From NCBI GenBank assembly GCA_025056255.1, contig JANWVT010000001.1:186001-250000 (forward strand): a stretch of 64,000 bases of DNA, in the 5' to 3' direction. The notes beneath the pieces are model-generated. The model was not told the origin of the DNA. It did no database searches and saw only the letters and a program-made list of their open reading frames with translations. Both the position numbers and the translations under genes were made by a program. The DNA comes from Bernardetiaceae bacterium (GTDB taxonomy: Bacteria; Bacteroidota; Bacteroidia; Cytophagales; Thermoflexibacteraceae). Positions 54,427 to 63,960 of the stretch are shown piece by piece. Positions within the stretch are counted from its first letter, which is position 1. Each line of letters opens with the position of its first letter.

Positions 54427-57400
54427 TCAGTTGAGTATTGTGAACGAGCCGGTTTTAGGTCGCGGATTACCCTCTATTCTAAAAATGTAAAAGTACACAC
54501 CTGTAGGCAGGGGTTTTCCATCAATGGTGCCGTCCCAATCGTTGGCGTAATTGCGTTTTTGAAACAGCTCCTGCCCCCAGCGATTGAATATAATCAGGGT
54601 GTTTTGTGGATAAAGTTCTATGTTTTTGACATGTAAAAAGTCATTTAACCCGTCGCCATTAGGAGTGATAACGTCCACAATATCTACAAGTAAATTAGGG
54701 TCGGTAGCCACACGCACTTCAACAGTATCTATACCAACACAACCAGCTGCATCAATACCTCTAACAATGTACTGGGTTGTAACGCGCGGACTTGCTAGCG
54801 GGGTTGCAATGGAATCATTATCCAATCCGTCTTTGGGAGTCCACACATAGCGAAGTGCACCAGTTGCCCGTAGTCTAACACTTCTTCCAAAAATGACCGT
54901 TGTATCCGGTCCTGCATTCACACGCGGCAGCGGCAGTACGCGCACAGGAACCGATAAACTTGTATCGCGGAAACATTTGTTTTTTACGATACGGCGATAA
55001 AAACTTGTTGTATCGGAAATAGGTGGTAGCAACCAAGGTCCTACCTCGCGCGGAAGGTCGCGCCAAGTGCTGCGATTAGTGGAAACTTGCCATTGGTATT
55101 CAAACACTCCTGTACCGTCTTGCGGAATGGTCGCTTTAATAGTATCGGGCTGCGCTCCTTTGCAAACAGTCAGATTGGTGGTCAGGATGATGTTGTTGCG
55201 TATTGGGCGCGTTACAAAAACATTAACTACTTGGCTAGTGTCAGTAAAACATTGGGTGGAAACAATGCGGCGGAAGCGCGCTGACTGCACTACATCGGGG
55301 AAGTGGTCGCGCTCTGCTCCTACGGAAATCCACACGTTGGGGCTCACCTCGCGCTGCCAGATGTATGTGTACTTTCCATTGCCACCTGTTGGTACGCTAC
55401 CGCGCAGTGTATCAGGAATTTGTCCGAAACATATTTCCTGATTGTCGCGGATGCGATTGTTTTCTAACCTATTAATGATGCGAATTTGCACCATGTTACT
55501 GGTATCGGGGCTGCAGTTAGCTGCTTGTACAATTCGCCGAACCAGTGTAGTCCGTACTAAACCTTGTGGGCGGAAAACTTCGGCTGTATCTGCTAATGCC
55601 CAGCGTACACTGTCGTTGGAAACTTCCCAGCGATAGCGATAGCTGCCACCGCCCCCCGTAAGCCTTTGCTGACCACGCAAGGCTTGAATGGGGCTACCTT
55701 CGCACACTTCTTGTGTAATGGGTCCGATGCGATTACCTGCCAAACGCGGCACTACTCGCAGGGCAATGGCTTTGCTTGTATCAGTACGACAACCGTTGTT
55801 AATCAAGCGCCGAAAATATTGCAAAGGAAGTTTCAAGGTGTCGGGCTTGTAATCCACGCCGCGCCCTAAGTCTAACCGGCTTAGGGTGGAATCTACATTT
55901 GCCCAGTTGACTGAGTCAGGAGAAATTTGCCACTGAATATTGAATCTTCCGCGCTCTGAGGGACGCGTTGCTTCAATACGTGGAGGCTTATCAACCACAC
56001 AGATAGTTTGGCTGTTGGTAGTAATGGTATTTTCTCCAAAATTAAATGCACGATTGATTTGTACGATATTACTTGTGTCGGTAAAACAACGGCTCTTCAC
56101 AATACGCCTGATAAGTGTAGTATCGGATATGTCTTTAATGAACAGGTCGAGCGTATCGGAAAAAGCGCGGTTGTTCCAATCGCGTCCGTTCAATGAGCTT
56201 TGCCAGATATAGCTGTACGCGCCTCCGCCACCTTTGGGTTCAGGTATGACGCCTCGCAGTTTAACAGCAGCTGTATCGTTGTCGCAAAGCGTTTCGCGGT
56301 CGGCTTCAATAAAGTTTCCTTCTATTGGAGGGGCTATTTGCAGAGTTACAATGTTGCTTGTATCGGTGGTACAGGGACTGATAACCAATCGTCGGAAATA
56401 AGTAGTTTGGGTAAGTACACGCGGCTGGAATACGGAGAAAGTATCGGCACGGGTGAGCGAATCGGCGCGTACCCATGTACGGCGATTGGTAGAGCGCTGC
56501 CACAAAAACCTAAAATTGACTGTATCGCGAACGGTTGTGGAATCTAAGCGCACGGTATCGCGCAAAGCGCGCGGACGCTGCCCGGGGCAAAGTACTTGGT
56601 CAAACCCGACAATATTCGGACCGAACTCCGGTGCTACCACCACCCGCACTATGTTGCTGGTATCAACTGAGCAAGAGCGGTCGGAGACAATGCGTCGGAA
56701 ATACGTAGTATCTTCCAGTCCTTGTGGGCGAAAGTTGGGCGTGGCATCTTCATCGAACCAATCTTTCTTGTTTTTAGAACTTTGCCATTGGTAACGATAG
56801 TTGCCATCGCCGCCTGTTACAGCTCGCACCCCGCGCAAGGTGCGGATAGTATCGCCGGGGCAATACACATAAGACGACTCTATAATGTTGTTGCGAATGC
56901 GTGGCACAAAAATCACGCGAATAACGTTGCTGGTATCGGTTACGCAACGGTCGTCGAGTGCAAGTCGACGCAGATAGATGCTCTGCCCAATGATAGTAGG
57001 TCGGTAGTCTTTGCTGTTGGGTCCTACGTCGGTCCAGGTAAGGCTGTCAGTAGAGCGCTGCCATTGATAGCGCAATGTTCCTACTGCTCCGGAAGCCTGC
57101 TCACCTGTAAATGTAGGAATGGATGAACCCTCGCAATAAACAGTCCTATTAGGTCCAATGCGCGAGCCAGTAATGAAGCAAGGGGTAACAATAATGCGCA
57201 CCGTACGCCGGAAGAGCGTTACGCCCGGAACAATTCGGTTGGTAACGCGCAGCACAAAGCGCCCTTGGTGCATGTTGCGCATCACATCAGGGAAGTCTAA
57301 GATGCCGGCATTGGGACTTGCCTGTCCAAAAGGTTGCCCATCTTTCAACCATTGATACACATTAGCTGTGCCCCCAATCTCACCATTGAACCGAAAGGCA

Positions 57401-58002
57401 TCTTTTTCGTTGAGAACAATCACCGTGTCGCGCCCAATGCTGTCTTGTGGCATCAGGGTGAAGCCCCTGCCTACATTGGGCTCAAAACTGTCGAAAGCAA
57501 GACTGTTATTGGCTACGTTGAGCGTGCGCAGCGAGGTAGTAGTGGCAAAGCTCGGAATGCGGGTAATGCGGTTTTTGCTCAGGTTTACGTTGGTCAGCTT
57601 GGGAAGTGTTGCCAACTCGTTAGGTATCGAACCTGTGATGCGGTTGTCAGACAAATCCAGCTCGGCTAGCTCTGTCAGTTTGGAGATGTCTGCCGGAAGA
57701 GAACCCGTCAGTCCTCTACTCGGCAAACTGATGCGCACGATGCGCCCAGTGGTGTCATTGGGTTCGCAAGTAATACCTGCCCAAGTATGAAAGGTGGAGG
57801 CAGCATTGGTAGCATTTACTGGCCATGGCATGCCCGGACCTGTCCAGTTGGCTCCACCCATTCGCTCAAATATTAGGCGTAGTACAGCAAGTTCTTCCTG
57901 TCTTCTTTGCTGGACTGGATTGGGCGTCTGCGCCAATAGTTTATCAACAGCAAACCACAAAACGGCAATGAACAAGAAATATCGAATGATGCGGTGACTC
58001 AT
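54427..58002 (-). CDS. Large secreted protein: LRR, eight Cys-containing repeats, T9SS type B sorting domain
   Basis: A 1191-aa secreted protein. The signal peptide runs MSHRIIRYFLFIAVLWFAVDKLLAQ. Leucine-rich repeats follow at about 60-180 (LTELAELDLSDNRITGSIP, LPKLTNVNLSKNRI). Eight repeats of about 88-100 residues cover about 284-1020, each with YxYxWQ(x)S, a C-terminal CxTDTSN motif and two spaced Cys. An Ig/PKD-like unit (about 1020-1105, NAGPDTTVIFGRSVRLRATG) precedes a gliding-associated type B domain (about 1105-1191, DVITPNGDGLNDFL, FNRWGQELF, GTIDGKPLPTGVYFYIF, GSFTILN). It is expected to be exported by the T9SS and displayed or shed, possibly as an adhesin. ATG 58002 is used. Confidence 0.93.
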   Translation of the reverse strand: MSHRIIRYFLFIAVLWFAVDKLLAQTPNPVQQRRQEELAVLRLIFERMGGANWTGPGMPWPVNATNAASTFHTWAGITCEPNDTTGRIVRISLPSRGLTGSLPADISKLTELAELDLSDNRITGSIPNELATLPKLTNVNLSKNRITRIPSFATTTSLRTLNVANNSLAFDSFEPNVGRGFTLMPQDSIGRDTVIVLNEKDAFRFNGEIGGTANVYQWLKDGQPFGQASPNAGILDFPDVMRNMHQGRFVLRVTNRIVPGVTLFRRTVRIIVTPCFITGSRIGPNRTVYCEGSSIPTFTGEQASGAVGTLRYQWQRSTDSLTWTDVGPNSKDYRPTIIGQSIYLRRLALDDRCVTDTSNVIRVIFVPRIRNNIIESSYVYCPGDTIRTLRGVRAVTGGDGNYRYQWQSSKNKKDWFDEDATPNFRPQGLEDTTYFRRIVSDRSCSVDTSNIVRVVVAPEFGPNIVGFDQVLCPGQRPRALRDTVRLDSTTVRDTVNFRFLWQRSTNRRTWVRADSLTRADTFSVFQPRVLTQTTYFRRLVISPCTTDTSNIVTLQIAPPIEGNFIEADRETLCDNDTAAVKLRGVIPEPKGGGGAYSYIWQSSLNGRDWNNRAFSDTLDLFIKDISDTTLIRRIVKSRCFTDTSNIVQINRAFNFGENTITTNSQTICVVDKPPRIEATRPSERGRFNIQWQISPDSVNWANVDSTLSRLDLGRGVDYKPDTLKLPLQYFRRLINNGCRTDTSKAIALRVVPRLAGNRIGPITQEVCEGSPIQALRGQQRLTGGGGSYRYRWEVSNDSVRWALADTAEVFRPQGLVRTTLVRRIVQAANCSPDTSNMVQIRIINRLENNRIRDNQEICFGQIPDTLRGSVPTGGNGKYTYIWQREVSPNVWISVGAERDHFPDVVQSARFRRIVSTQCFTDTSQVVNVFVTRPIRNNIILTTNLTVCKGAQPDTIKATIPQDGTGVFEYQWQVSTNRSTWRDLPREVGPWLLPPISDTTSFYRRIVKNKCFRDTSLSVPVRVLPLPRVNAGPDTTVIFGRSVRLRATGALRYVWTPKDGLDNDSIATPLASPRVTTQYIVRGIDAAGCVGIDTVEVRVATDPNLLVDIVDVITPNGDGLNDFLHVKNIELYPQNTLIIFNRWGQELFQKRNYANDWDGTIDGKPLPTGVYFYIFRIEGNPRPKTGSFTILN

Positions 58003-58023
58003 CTGGTTGTAAACAACAAGTGC

Positions 58024-58031
58024 CAAATCTA
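58024..58031 (-). promoter_or_regulatory. -7 element for the large secreted protein operon
   Basis: TAGATTTG on the minus strand fits TAnnTTTG and lies 22 nt before the ATG at 58002. The usual -33 position shows only a T-run. Confidence 0.5.
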
Positions 58032-58042
58032 CCCGGATTTAT

Positions 58043-58073
58043 GGTACAATAAAAATGCCATAAAAATTGTACC
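58043..58073. promoter_or_regulatory. 8-bp inverted repeat upstream of the secreted-protein promoter
   Basis: GGTACAAT (58043-58050) and ATTGTACC (58066-58073) form a perfect inverted repeat with a 15-nt AT-rich spacer. It lies 12 bp upstream of the -7 box, over the -33 region, where an operator could sit. It could instead be a terminator-like hairpin after the M50 gene, but there is no T-tract following it on the minus strand. Confidence 0.4.
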
Positions 58074-58130
58074 TAAAACTGTCGCAATTGGGTTAAAAAC
58101 TGAAAAAAATTCTCGCCTATTACCTCTTCT

Positions 58131-59249
58131 CTAAGTAGTTTTAAAAGAGAAGTTGGGTTGTGATGCGGGCAGTTTGAGCGCATTTTGTACCATCATAAAC
58201 TCTGCAATGTTTTCTACATCTACCACTCCCACTAAGCGCTGCCCTTGCATAACAGGAGCAAATTCAACGCGGTGTTGCTGCATTCTTTGCCAAGCTTCCT
58301 CCAGAGGCATTTCTGCGGGTAGGTATTGCACATCGGTATTCATGACATGTTCCACTGGCACGGCAGCACCATGTTGAGAAAGTGCGCGTACAATTTCATC
58401 GCGGCTTAGCGTGCCTACGGGTAGGTCGTTTTCCAAAACAAGAAAATTGCGCGATTGCCCGTTGAGCAACAACTCTACTGCTGCATGAATAGGTGCATGT
58501 GTTTGCAGAGCGCTGAAATCGCGCATTACCACATCGGCTACGCGATAGCCCTGCAGGGCAGACTTAGCCTGTGCCAGTTCTGCCTCTCCCTGCGCGCCAA
58601 GGAATATGAAAAAGCCAATGAAAATTAGGAACGGGTTACCACCAAAAAATCCTAAAATAACAAAGCCAATGGCAAGAAACTGCCCTACCCCTGCTGCAAT
58701 GCGCGTGGCAGTAGCACGTTCCATACGAAAACAGAGCAATGCCCGCAACACACGGCCTCCGTCCATAGGAAAAGCCGGAATCATGTTAAACACCGCTAAC
58801 CACAAGTTTACTGCCATAAGGCTGAACAGAAAACTCTCTCCATCTACAGCGCGCAAGTTGATAGTAGCTGCTACGGCTTGTTCTATGTCCAAGAAAGGAT
58901 AGATTAATAGAGAAATCACAATATTGACCGCCGGACCCGCCAATGCCACTACCAGTTCTTCTACCGGTTTTTCAGGCATCGAAGTAAGCCGCGCCAATCC
59001 GCCAATAGGCAGCAGGGTAATGTCTTGTGTCTCTATGCCATAGCGGCGGGCTGCTAAGGCATGCCCAAACTCGTGTAAGGTTACACAAACAAAAATGGCA
59101 AGCACAAACAATACCGCCCAAAAAGTTTGTTCTGCCGTATTGCCAGCGCTTAGGTTACTAAATATAATCCAAGCAATCAGGATGAGAAATGTCCAATGAA
59201 TTTGGACCTGAATGCCTACAATTTTACCAATGGATAGTGAATACTTCAT
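58131..59249 (-). CDS. M50 site-2-type intramembrane metalloprotease with CBS pair
   Basis: A 372-aa membrane protease with about six helices (1-215) and a C-terminal CBS pair (about 240-355). The active site HEFGH is at 59-63, and FPMDGGRVLRALL near 165-178 has the third zinc ligand Asp of the NPDG-type motif. VPVEHVMNTDVQYLPAEMPLEEAW lies in the CBS region. It resembles the SpoIVFB/Rip1 group that cleaves membrane-bound regulators, with activity possibly sensed through nucleotide binding to CBS. The substrate is unknown. It lies 17 bp downstream of the 2-hydroxyacid dehydrogenase gene in the same direction, so co-transcription is likely. Confidence 0.92.
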   Translation of the reverse strand: MKYSLSIGKIVGIQVQIHWTFLILIAWIIFSNLSAGNTAEQTFWAVLFVLAIFVCVTLHEFGHALAARRYGIETQDITLLPIGGLARLTSMPEKPVEELVVALAGPAVNIVISLLIYPFLDIEQAVAATINLRAVDGESFLFSLMAVNLWLAVFNMIPAFPMDGGRVLRALLCFRMERATATRIAAGVGQFLAIGFVILGFFGGNPFLIFIGFFIFLGAQGEAELAQAKSALQGYRVADVVMRDFSALQTHAPIHAAVELLLNGQSRNFLVLENDLPVGTLSRDEIVRALSQHGAAVPVEHVMNTDVQYLPAEMPLEEAWQRMQQHRVEFAPVMQGQRLVGVVDVENIAEFMMVQNALKLPASQPNFSFKTT

Positions 59250-59266
59250 AACTATTGTGCTTTAAG

Positions 59267-60256
59267 TTAGTCTTGCAAATCATTTGGCGAATGCCCGTGT
59301 TGTTCCCATGCGTCTAAGTTGGCAATGGTTGTATCGGCAATATTGCGCAGCGCTTCAACGGTTAAAAAACCTTGATGACCAGTTACCAACACATTTTTAA
59401 AACTGCGCAGACGAATAAACTCCTCATCTTGTAAAATACTATGCCGATGGTCTGAAAAGAATAAGCCATTTTCTCGTTCATAAACATCTAAACATGCACC
59501 GCCAACTTTACCCGAAGCCAAATGCCGAATAAGAGCAGCGGTACGTACAATTCCTCCACGCGCTGTATTGACAAGATAGACACCTTGTTTCATAATTGCA
59601 AATTGTGGCTCGTCGAGCAAGTATTTTGTGTGCTCGTTCAATGGGCAATGAATGGAAATAATATCACTTTGGCGCAACAAATCCTCTAATGGAACATAAT
59701 TTAAACCGATTTTATCTGCCTCAGGATTAGGTTGAGGGTCAGAGCCAAGCAAACGCGCGCCAAAACCGTGCATAATTTTGGCAAAGGCAATCCCAATTTG
59801 TCCTGTTCCAATAATGCCTACTGTTTTGCCGTAGATATTGAATCCGGTAAGCATGTCCAATCGGAAATCTTGCATGTGCATTAGGGCTTGCCCTTCTACT
59901 ATGCGTCGGTTAAGCGCCATCAGCATGGCTACGCCGTGTTCAGCCACTGCATGAGGCGAGTAAGCTGGCACGTTTGCCACGCGCATATTTAGTCGGCGCG
60001 CCATTGCCAAATCGATATGGTTATAGCCTGCTGAGCGAGTAGCTACATAGCCTACCCCAAGCCGATGCAGGGCTTTTAGAACCTCTCCCGATGCATCGTC
60101 GTTGGTAAATATAGAAACCGCCTCACAGCCTTCTGCTAAATTTGCTGATGCAAGAGCAAGACTTTGTTCGCTGAAAATGAGTTCGTGTTTGCCATGGTTT
60201 GCTTGAATGATACCCGGGCGCTCGAAGGGTTTGAGAGAGTAGCAAAAAACCTTCAT
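59267..60256 (-). CDS. D-2-hydroxyacid dehydrogenase, D-lactate dehydrogenase type
   Basis: A 329-aa NAD-dependent enzyme of the D-isomer 2-hydroxyacid dehydrogenase family, which interconverts pyruvate and D-lactate. NAD motif GIIGTGQIGIAF is near residue 145, the NTARGGIV segment holds the catalytic Arg, and the C-terminal FKNVLVTGHQGFLTVEALRNIADTT provides the His of the Glu-His relay. The pattern matches LdhA-type enzymes rather than phosphoglycerate dehydrogenase. It is the first gene of a pair with the M50 protease and is divergent from the M16 gene. Confidence 0.9.
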   Translation of the reverse strand: MKVFCYSLKPFERPGIIQANHGKHELIFSEQSLALASANLAEGCEAVSIFTNDDASGEVLKALHRLGVGYVATRSAGYNHIDLAMARRLNMRVANVPAYSPHAVAEHGVAMLMALNRRIVEGQALMHMQDFRLDMLTGFNIYGKTVGIIGTGQIGIAFAKIMHGFGARLLGSDPQPNPEADKIGLNYVPLEDLLRQSDIISIHCPLNEHTKYLLDEPQFAIMKQGVYLVNTARGGIVRTAALIRHLASGKVGGACLDVYERENGLFFSDHRHSILQDEEFIRLRSFKNVLVTGHQGFLTVEALRNIADTTIANLDAWEQHGHSPNDLQD

Positions 60257-60362
60257 GTTACTTCCTTAGGTCGAGTGGTTGGTTGTACAAATATAGGTCA
60301 CCTCTCCCCAAAAAGTGAAAATATACTCTACTGAGGTACGACACACAAACCCTAAAACTTGG

Positions 60363-60370
60363 TAGCTTTG
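60363..60370 (+). promoter_or_regulatory. -7 element very close to the M16 start codon
   Basis: TAGCTTTG matches TAnnTTTG and ends 8 nt before the ATG at 60378, so the mRNA would have almost no 5' leader. No -33 element is clear. It may be fortuitous. Confidence 0.4.
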
Positions 60371-60377
60371 CGCTCGC

Positions 60378-61664
60378 ATGGAACAAACAGTGATAGACCG
60401 CAGTGTTGCTCCGCCCATTTGCCCAATAGGAGACTTTCCGCTGGTGTTACCGCAAAACTTTACTTTGCCTAATAACACTGTGTTGCATCTGATTAGTGCC
60501 GGAAAGCAACCTGTTGTGAATGTACAGTTGAATTTTAACACTAGTGGACAAACAGGCAAACAGCGCGCCGTTGCCTTGCTTGCTAATAAAATGCTGGCAG
60601 AAGGCACGCGTCAGCACCCAGCAACCTCGCTGATGGCTGCTATTGACCAACTGGGAGCGTTTATAGAACTTTCTGCCGGATTCGACCAAAGCGAGATTGA
60701 GTTCTACTGCCTACACAAGCACCTGCACACTATGCTTGTATTGATACGAGAAATGCTTGCTGAGCCTGATTTTTCCGAAAAACAATTGGAAAAACTCAAA
60801 ACAGTTACGGCACAAAACATTCGTATCAATCTGGAAAAAACCGCAACAGTAGCCTCCAATCTTTTCCGACAAAGCATCTTTGGTGCTGAACATCCCTACG
60901 GCAGCATCATCACCGAAGAACATATTACAACTACCTCGCTGCAAGAGGTGCAGCAATTTTATCAGCAGTACTATGCAGAAAAGCCTTTTGAAATTATTGC
61001 AGCAGGGCAGTATCAGCCACCAGACGTGCAGCTTTTTGCTGATACACTCGGTACATTGCCCGCGTTGGCTGCAACACCTGCCTATGTAAGCAGGCATGTG
61101 AACAAGCCCTCTGTTATTATTCACCAAACAAAAGAAAATGCTGTACAGAGCTCTATTCGCATTGGAAAAATAATTGACTTACAGCAAGGCAAGAATAGCA
61201 AAGACTACCTCGTGCTGAATCTACTTGTTGAGGCATTGGGCGGCTATTTTGGCTCACGCCTAATGCAAAACATCCGCGAGAAAAAAGGGCTTACCTATGG
61301 CATTTATGCCAACTTAGTAACATTGCAGCAAGCTACCTATTTGGTTATTGGTGCTGATGTAAAAAAACAGCTGCGCGAGTTAGCCATTGAAGAAATCCAA
61401 AAAGAAATTGATAGCTTAATACAGCAGCCGATTAGTCATGATGAGTTAGAGCGCGTACGTAGCTACATGCAAGGCACATTTATCAGTTCTATCAATACTG
61501 CATTTGCCATTGCCAACCGCTACAAAGGTATTTACTACCACCAACTGCCCGAAGACTATTACCACCGGTACGTATCGTCGTTGAACCAAATTACTACAGA
61601 AGATTTGTTGCAGTCAGCTGAAAAATATTTACAAACTGGCTTTTCCGTTATTTCAGTAGGTTAG
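60378..61664 (+). CDS. M16-family peptidase-like protein lacking the zinc motif
   Basis: A 428-aa M16 (pitrilysin/MPP) family protein. The place of the HxxEH zinc motif is taken by KQRAVALLANKMLAEGT, so it is predicted to be non-catalytic. The C-terminal half keeps the substrate-binding pair in RLMQNIREKKGLTYGIYANL, as in MPP-alpha-type subunits. Such proteins normally work as partners of a catalytic M16 subunit, often encoded next door; here no second M16 gene adjoins. There is no signal peptide, so it would be cytoplasmic or peripheral. Start at ATG 60378. Confidence 0.88.
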   Translation: MEQTVIDRSVAPPICPIGDFPLVLPQNFTLPNNTVLHLISAGKQPVVNVQLNFNTSGQTGKQRAVALLANKMLAEGTRQHPATSLMAAIDQLGAFIELSAGFDQSEIEFYCLHKHLHTMLVLIREMLAEPDFSEKQLEKLKTVTAQNIRINLEKTATVASNLFRQSIFGAEHPYGSIITEEHITTTSLQEVQQFYQQYYAEKPFEIIAAGQYQPPDVQLFADTLGTLPALAATPAYVSRHVNKPSVIIHQTKENAVQSSIRIGKIIDLQQGKNSKDYLVLNLLVEALGGYFGSRLMQNIREKKGLTYGIYANLVTLQQATYLVIGADVKKQLRELAIEEIQKEIDSLIQQPISHDELERVRSYMQGTFISSINTAFAIANRYKGIYYHQLPEDYYHRYVSSLNQITTEDLLQSAEKYLQTGFSVISVG

Positions 61665-62030
61665 CAAATTAGGATGCCCCACTTCAATCAAAACCAAACA
61701 ACCCTACAAGGGCTGTTTGTGAGACATAAGCAACAGCAGCTGGGTTACCTCTGGCTAAGCACAACAAGCCAACTGAGCACTTTCGGGGCTTGATGAGCAG
61801 AGCCTCGTGGCAGCTGGTAAATAAACAATCACCAAACTGTGCAATCATGAAACACTACCCAAGCTCATAAAGGAAAAACTACTACCTCACCATGCTGCGG
61901 CGCTTTGCCAGTAGCAGGAAATATAGACACTATCTTCAAACTGAGTATAAACATTGGAATAGAGGCAATTACCCCTACACAAACAAACTGCCCAAATGGA
62001 CAACCGGTAGGAAACTGTTTGAAAAAAGCA
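61665..62030. other. ~365-bp intergenic stretch upstream of the purF-like gene
   Basis: No ORF with clear coding signs and no RNA gene was recognised. It ends at a -7 element. A small inverted repeat near 61706-61723 has no T-tract. Confidence 0.5.
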
Positions 62031-62038
62031 TAGATTTG
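62031..62038 (+). promoter_or_regulatory. -7 element for the purF-like gene
   Basis: TAGATTTG fits TAnnTTTG and lies 26 nt before the ATG at 62065. A good -33 element at the standard distance is not evident. Confidence 0.45.
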
Positions 62039-62064
62039 CGCGCCTGATTACTTTTAGCCTTCCC

Positions 62065-63960
62065 ATGAGCGACTTTATCCGCCATGAATGTGGCATTGCA
62101 CTAATCCGACTTCGCAAGCCTCTTTCCTACTACATTGAGCGCTATGGCACCCCTGCTTATGCTATCAATCGCTTGTATTTGCTGATGGAAAAGCAACACA
62201 ATCGCGGACAAGATGGCGCTGGCGTTGCCAATATTGTCATCAATCCCCGACCGGGAAATGCCTACATGCACCGTTTGCGCTCTGTAAAATCACAGCCTAT
62301 TGCTCATATTTTCAAAAAAATAAGCAAAACGCTGCGCAAAGCTCAAAAGAAACACCCAGATAAATACTTGAACGCCAACTGGTTAAAAAGCAACGTACCC
62401 TACACAGGCGAGCTGTGGCTGGGGCATTTGCGCTATGGTACATTTGGCAACAACGGCATCGAAAGCGTTCATCCGTTTATCCGCCGCAGCAACTGGCGCA
62501 GCCGCAATTTAATTGTGGCTGGAAACTTTAACATGACTAACGTAGATGACCAATTTGAAAAACTCATTAGTTTAGGACAACACCCAGAAGCTAAGGCTGA
62601 TACGGTTACAGTACTGGAAAAAATCGGACACTTTCTCGATTCGGAAAACCAACGGCTCTTCGACCTATACAACCAACAAGGCTTTGATAATCAAGAAATT
62701 ACTGAACTTCTTGAAAAACACATAGACCTGCAACGCGTTTTACAACGCTCTTGCAAAGACTTCGACGGCGGCTATGCCATGGCAGGACTAACAGGCTATG
62801 GAGCAGCCTTTGTGGCTCGTGACCCAGCTGGCATACGTCCAGCGTACTATTATGCCGACGAGGAGGTAGTAGTAGTAGCCTCAGAAAAACCAGCTATCAA
62901 AACTGCCTTTGGCTGTCAGTACAATCAAATTCAGGAAATAACCCCTGGGCATGCCCTCATCATAGACAAAGAAGGCGACTACCGCATGCTGCCATTTACC
63001 GAATCGTTGGAAAAACGTTCCTGCAGCTTTGAACGCATCTATTTCTCACGTGGCAACGACCCAGAAATTTATCAAGAACGCAAAGCATTAGGCTATCTGC
63101 TTCGCGACCAAGTGCTCAAAGCCATTGACTACGACCTCAACAATACGGTCTTTTCTTACATCCCTAATACGGCAGAAACAGCATTCTTAGGGCTGATGCA
63201 AGGCATAGAAGACTTCCTAATTGGACAACGCAAAAAAGCCATTGCCGAAAAAAGACTGAGCTTGCAAGATTTAGATACAGTACTTTCTTTTCGCCCGCGC
63301 GTAGAAAAATTAGTCATAAAAGATGCTAAACTTCGCACTTTCATCACCGACGACGAACACCGCGAAGACTTAGTAGGGCATGTGTATGACACTACGTATG
63401 AGGTAATCAAAAAGCGAAAAGATACTATTGTAGTAATAGACGACTCGATTGTGCGCGGTACTACGCTGGAGCGTAGCATCATTAACATGTTGGAAAAATT
63501 GGAGCCCAAGCGCATTGTCATTGTATCTTCTGCCCCTCAAATCCGCTTTCCAGACTGTTATGGCATAGACATGTCGCGCATGCAAGAGTTTGTTGCCTTT
63601 CGCGCTGCTTTGGAGCTACTCAAAGAACACAAACAACTTTACCTGCTTGAAGAAGTTTACCAGAAGTGTCTGGATGCGGTCAAGTTAGAAAAATACAAAA
63701 TCGTCAACCACGTGAAGGAAATTTATGCCCCCTTTACTTATGAACAAATTTCGGACAAGGTAGCGCAAATTGTTAAACAACCCCATATTCAGGCAGAAGT
63801 AAAAGTAGTGTATCAGACCGTAGAAAACTTGCACAAAGCCTGCCCCAACCATTTGGGAGACTGGTATTTTACTGGTGATTATCCTACACCGGGCGGCAAC
63901 TACATTGTTAACAAAGCATTTATCAAATTTATGCAAGGCTCACACGAGCGAGCATATTAG
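62065..63960 (+). CDS. PurF-like amidophosphoribosyltransferase, long Bacteroidota type
   Basis: A 631-aa enzyme with a class II glutamine amidotransferase domain and a phosphoribosyltransferase domain. The nucleophile Cys9 follows a short leader (MSDFIRHE) that must be removed to expose it, as in PurF. HNRGQDGAGVA, GELWLGHLRYGT and DGGYAMAGLTGYGAAFVARDPAGIRP complete the glutaminase. The PRPP loop is IVVIDDSIVRGTTL (about 470). It is over 100 residues longer than E. coli PurF (505 aa). Bacteroidota commonly carry this long paralogue; whether it is the main purine-pathway enzyme or a second copy cannot be told here. Confidence 0.92.
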   Translation: MSDFIRHECGIALIRLRKPLSYYIERYGTPAYAINRLYLLMEKQHNRGQDGAGVANIVINPRPGNAYMHRLRSVKSQPIAHIFKKISKTLRKAQKKHPDKYLNANWLKSNVPYTGELWLGHLRYGTFGNNGIESVHPFIRRSNWRSRNLIVAGNFNMTNVDDQFEKLISLGQHPEAKADTVTVLEKIGHFLDSENQRLFDLYNQQGFDNQEITELLEKHIDLQRVLQRSCKDFDGGYAMAGLTGYGAAFVARDPAGIRPAYYYADEEVVVVASEKPAIKTAFGCQYNQIQEITPGHALIIDKEGDYRMLPFTESLEKRSCSFERIYFSRGNDPEIYQERKALGYLLRDQVLKAIDYDLNNTVFSYIPNTAETAFLGLMQGIEDFLIGQRKKAIAEKRLSLQDLDTVLSFRPRVEKLVIKDAKLRTFITDDEHREDLVGHVYDTTYEVIKKRKDTIVVIDDSIVRGTTLERSIINMLEKLEPKRIVIVSSAPQIRFPDCYGIDMSRMQEFVAFRAALELLKEHKQLYLLEEVYQKCLDAVKLEKYKIVNHVKEIYAPFTYEQISDKVAQIVKQPHIQAEVKVVYQTVENLHKACPNHLGDWYFTGDYPTPGGNYIVNKAFIKFMQGSHERAY

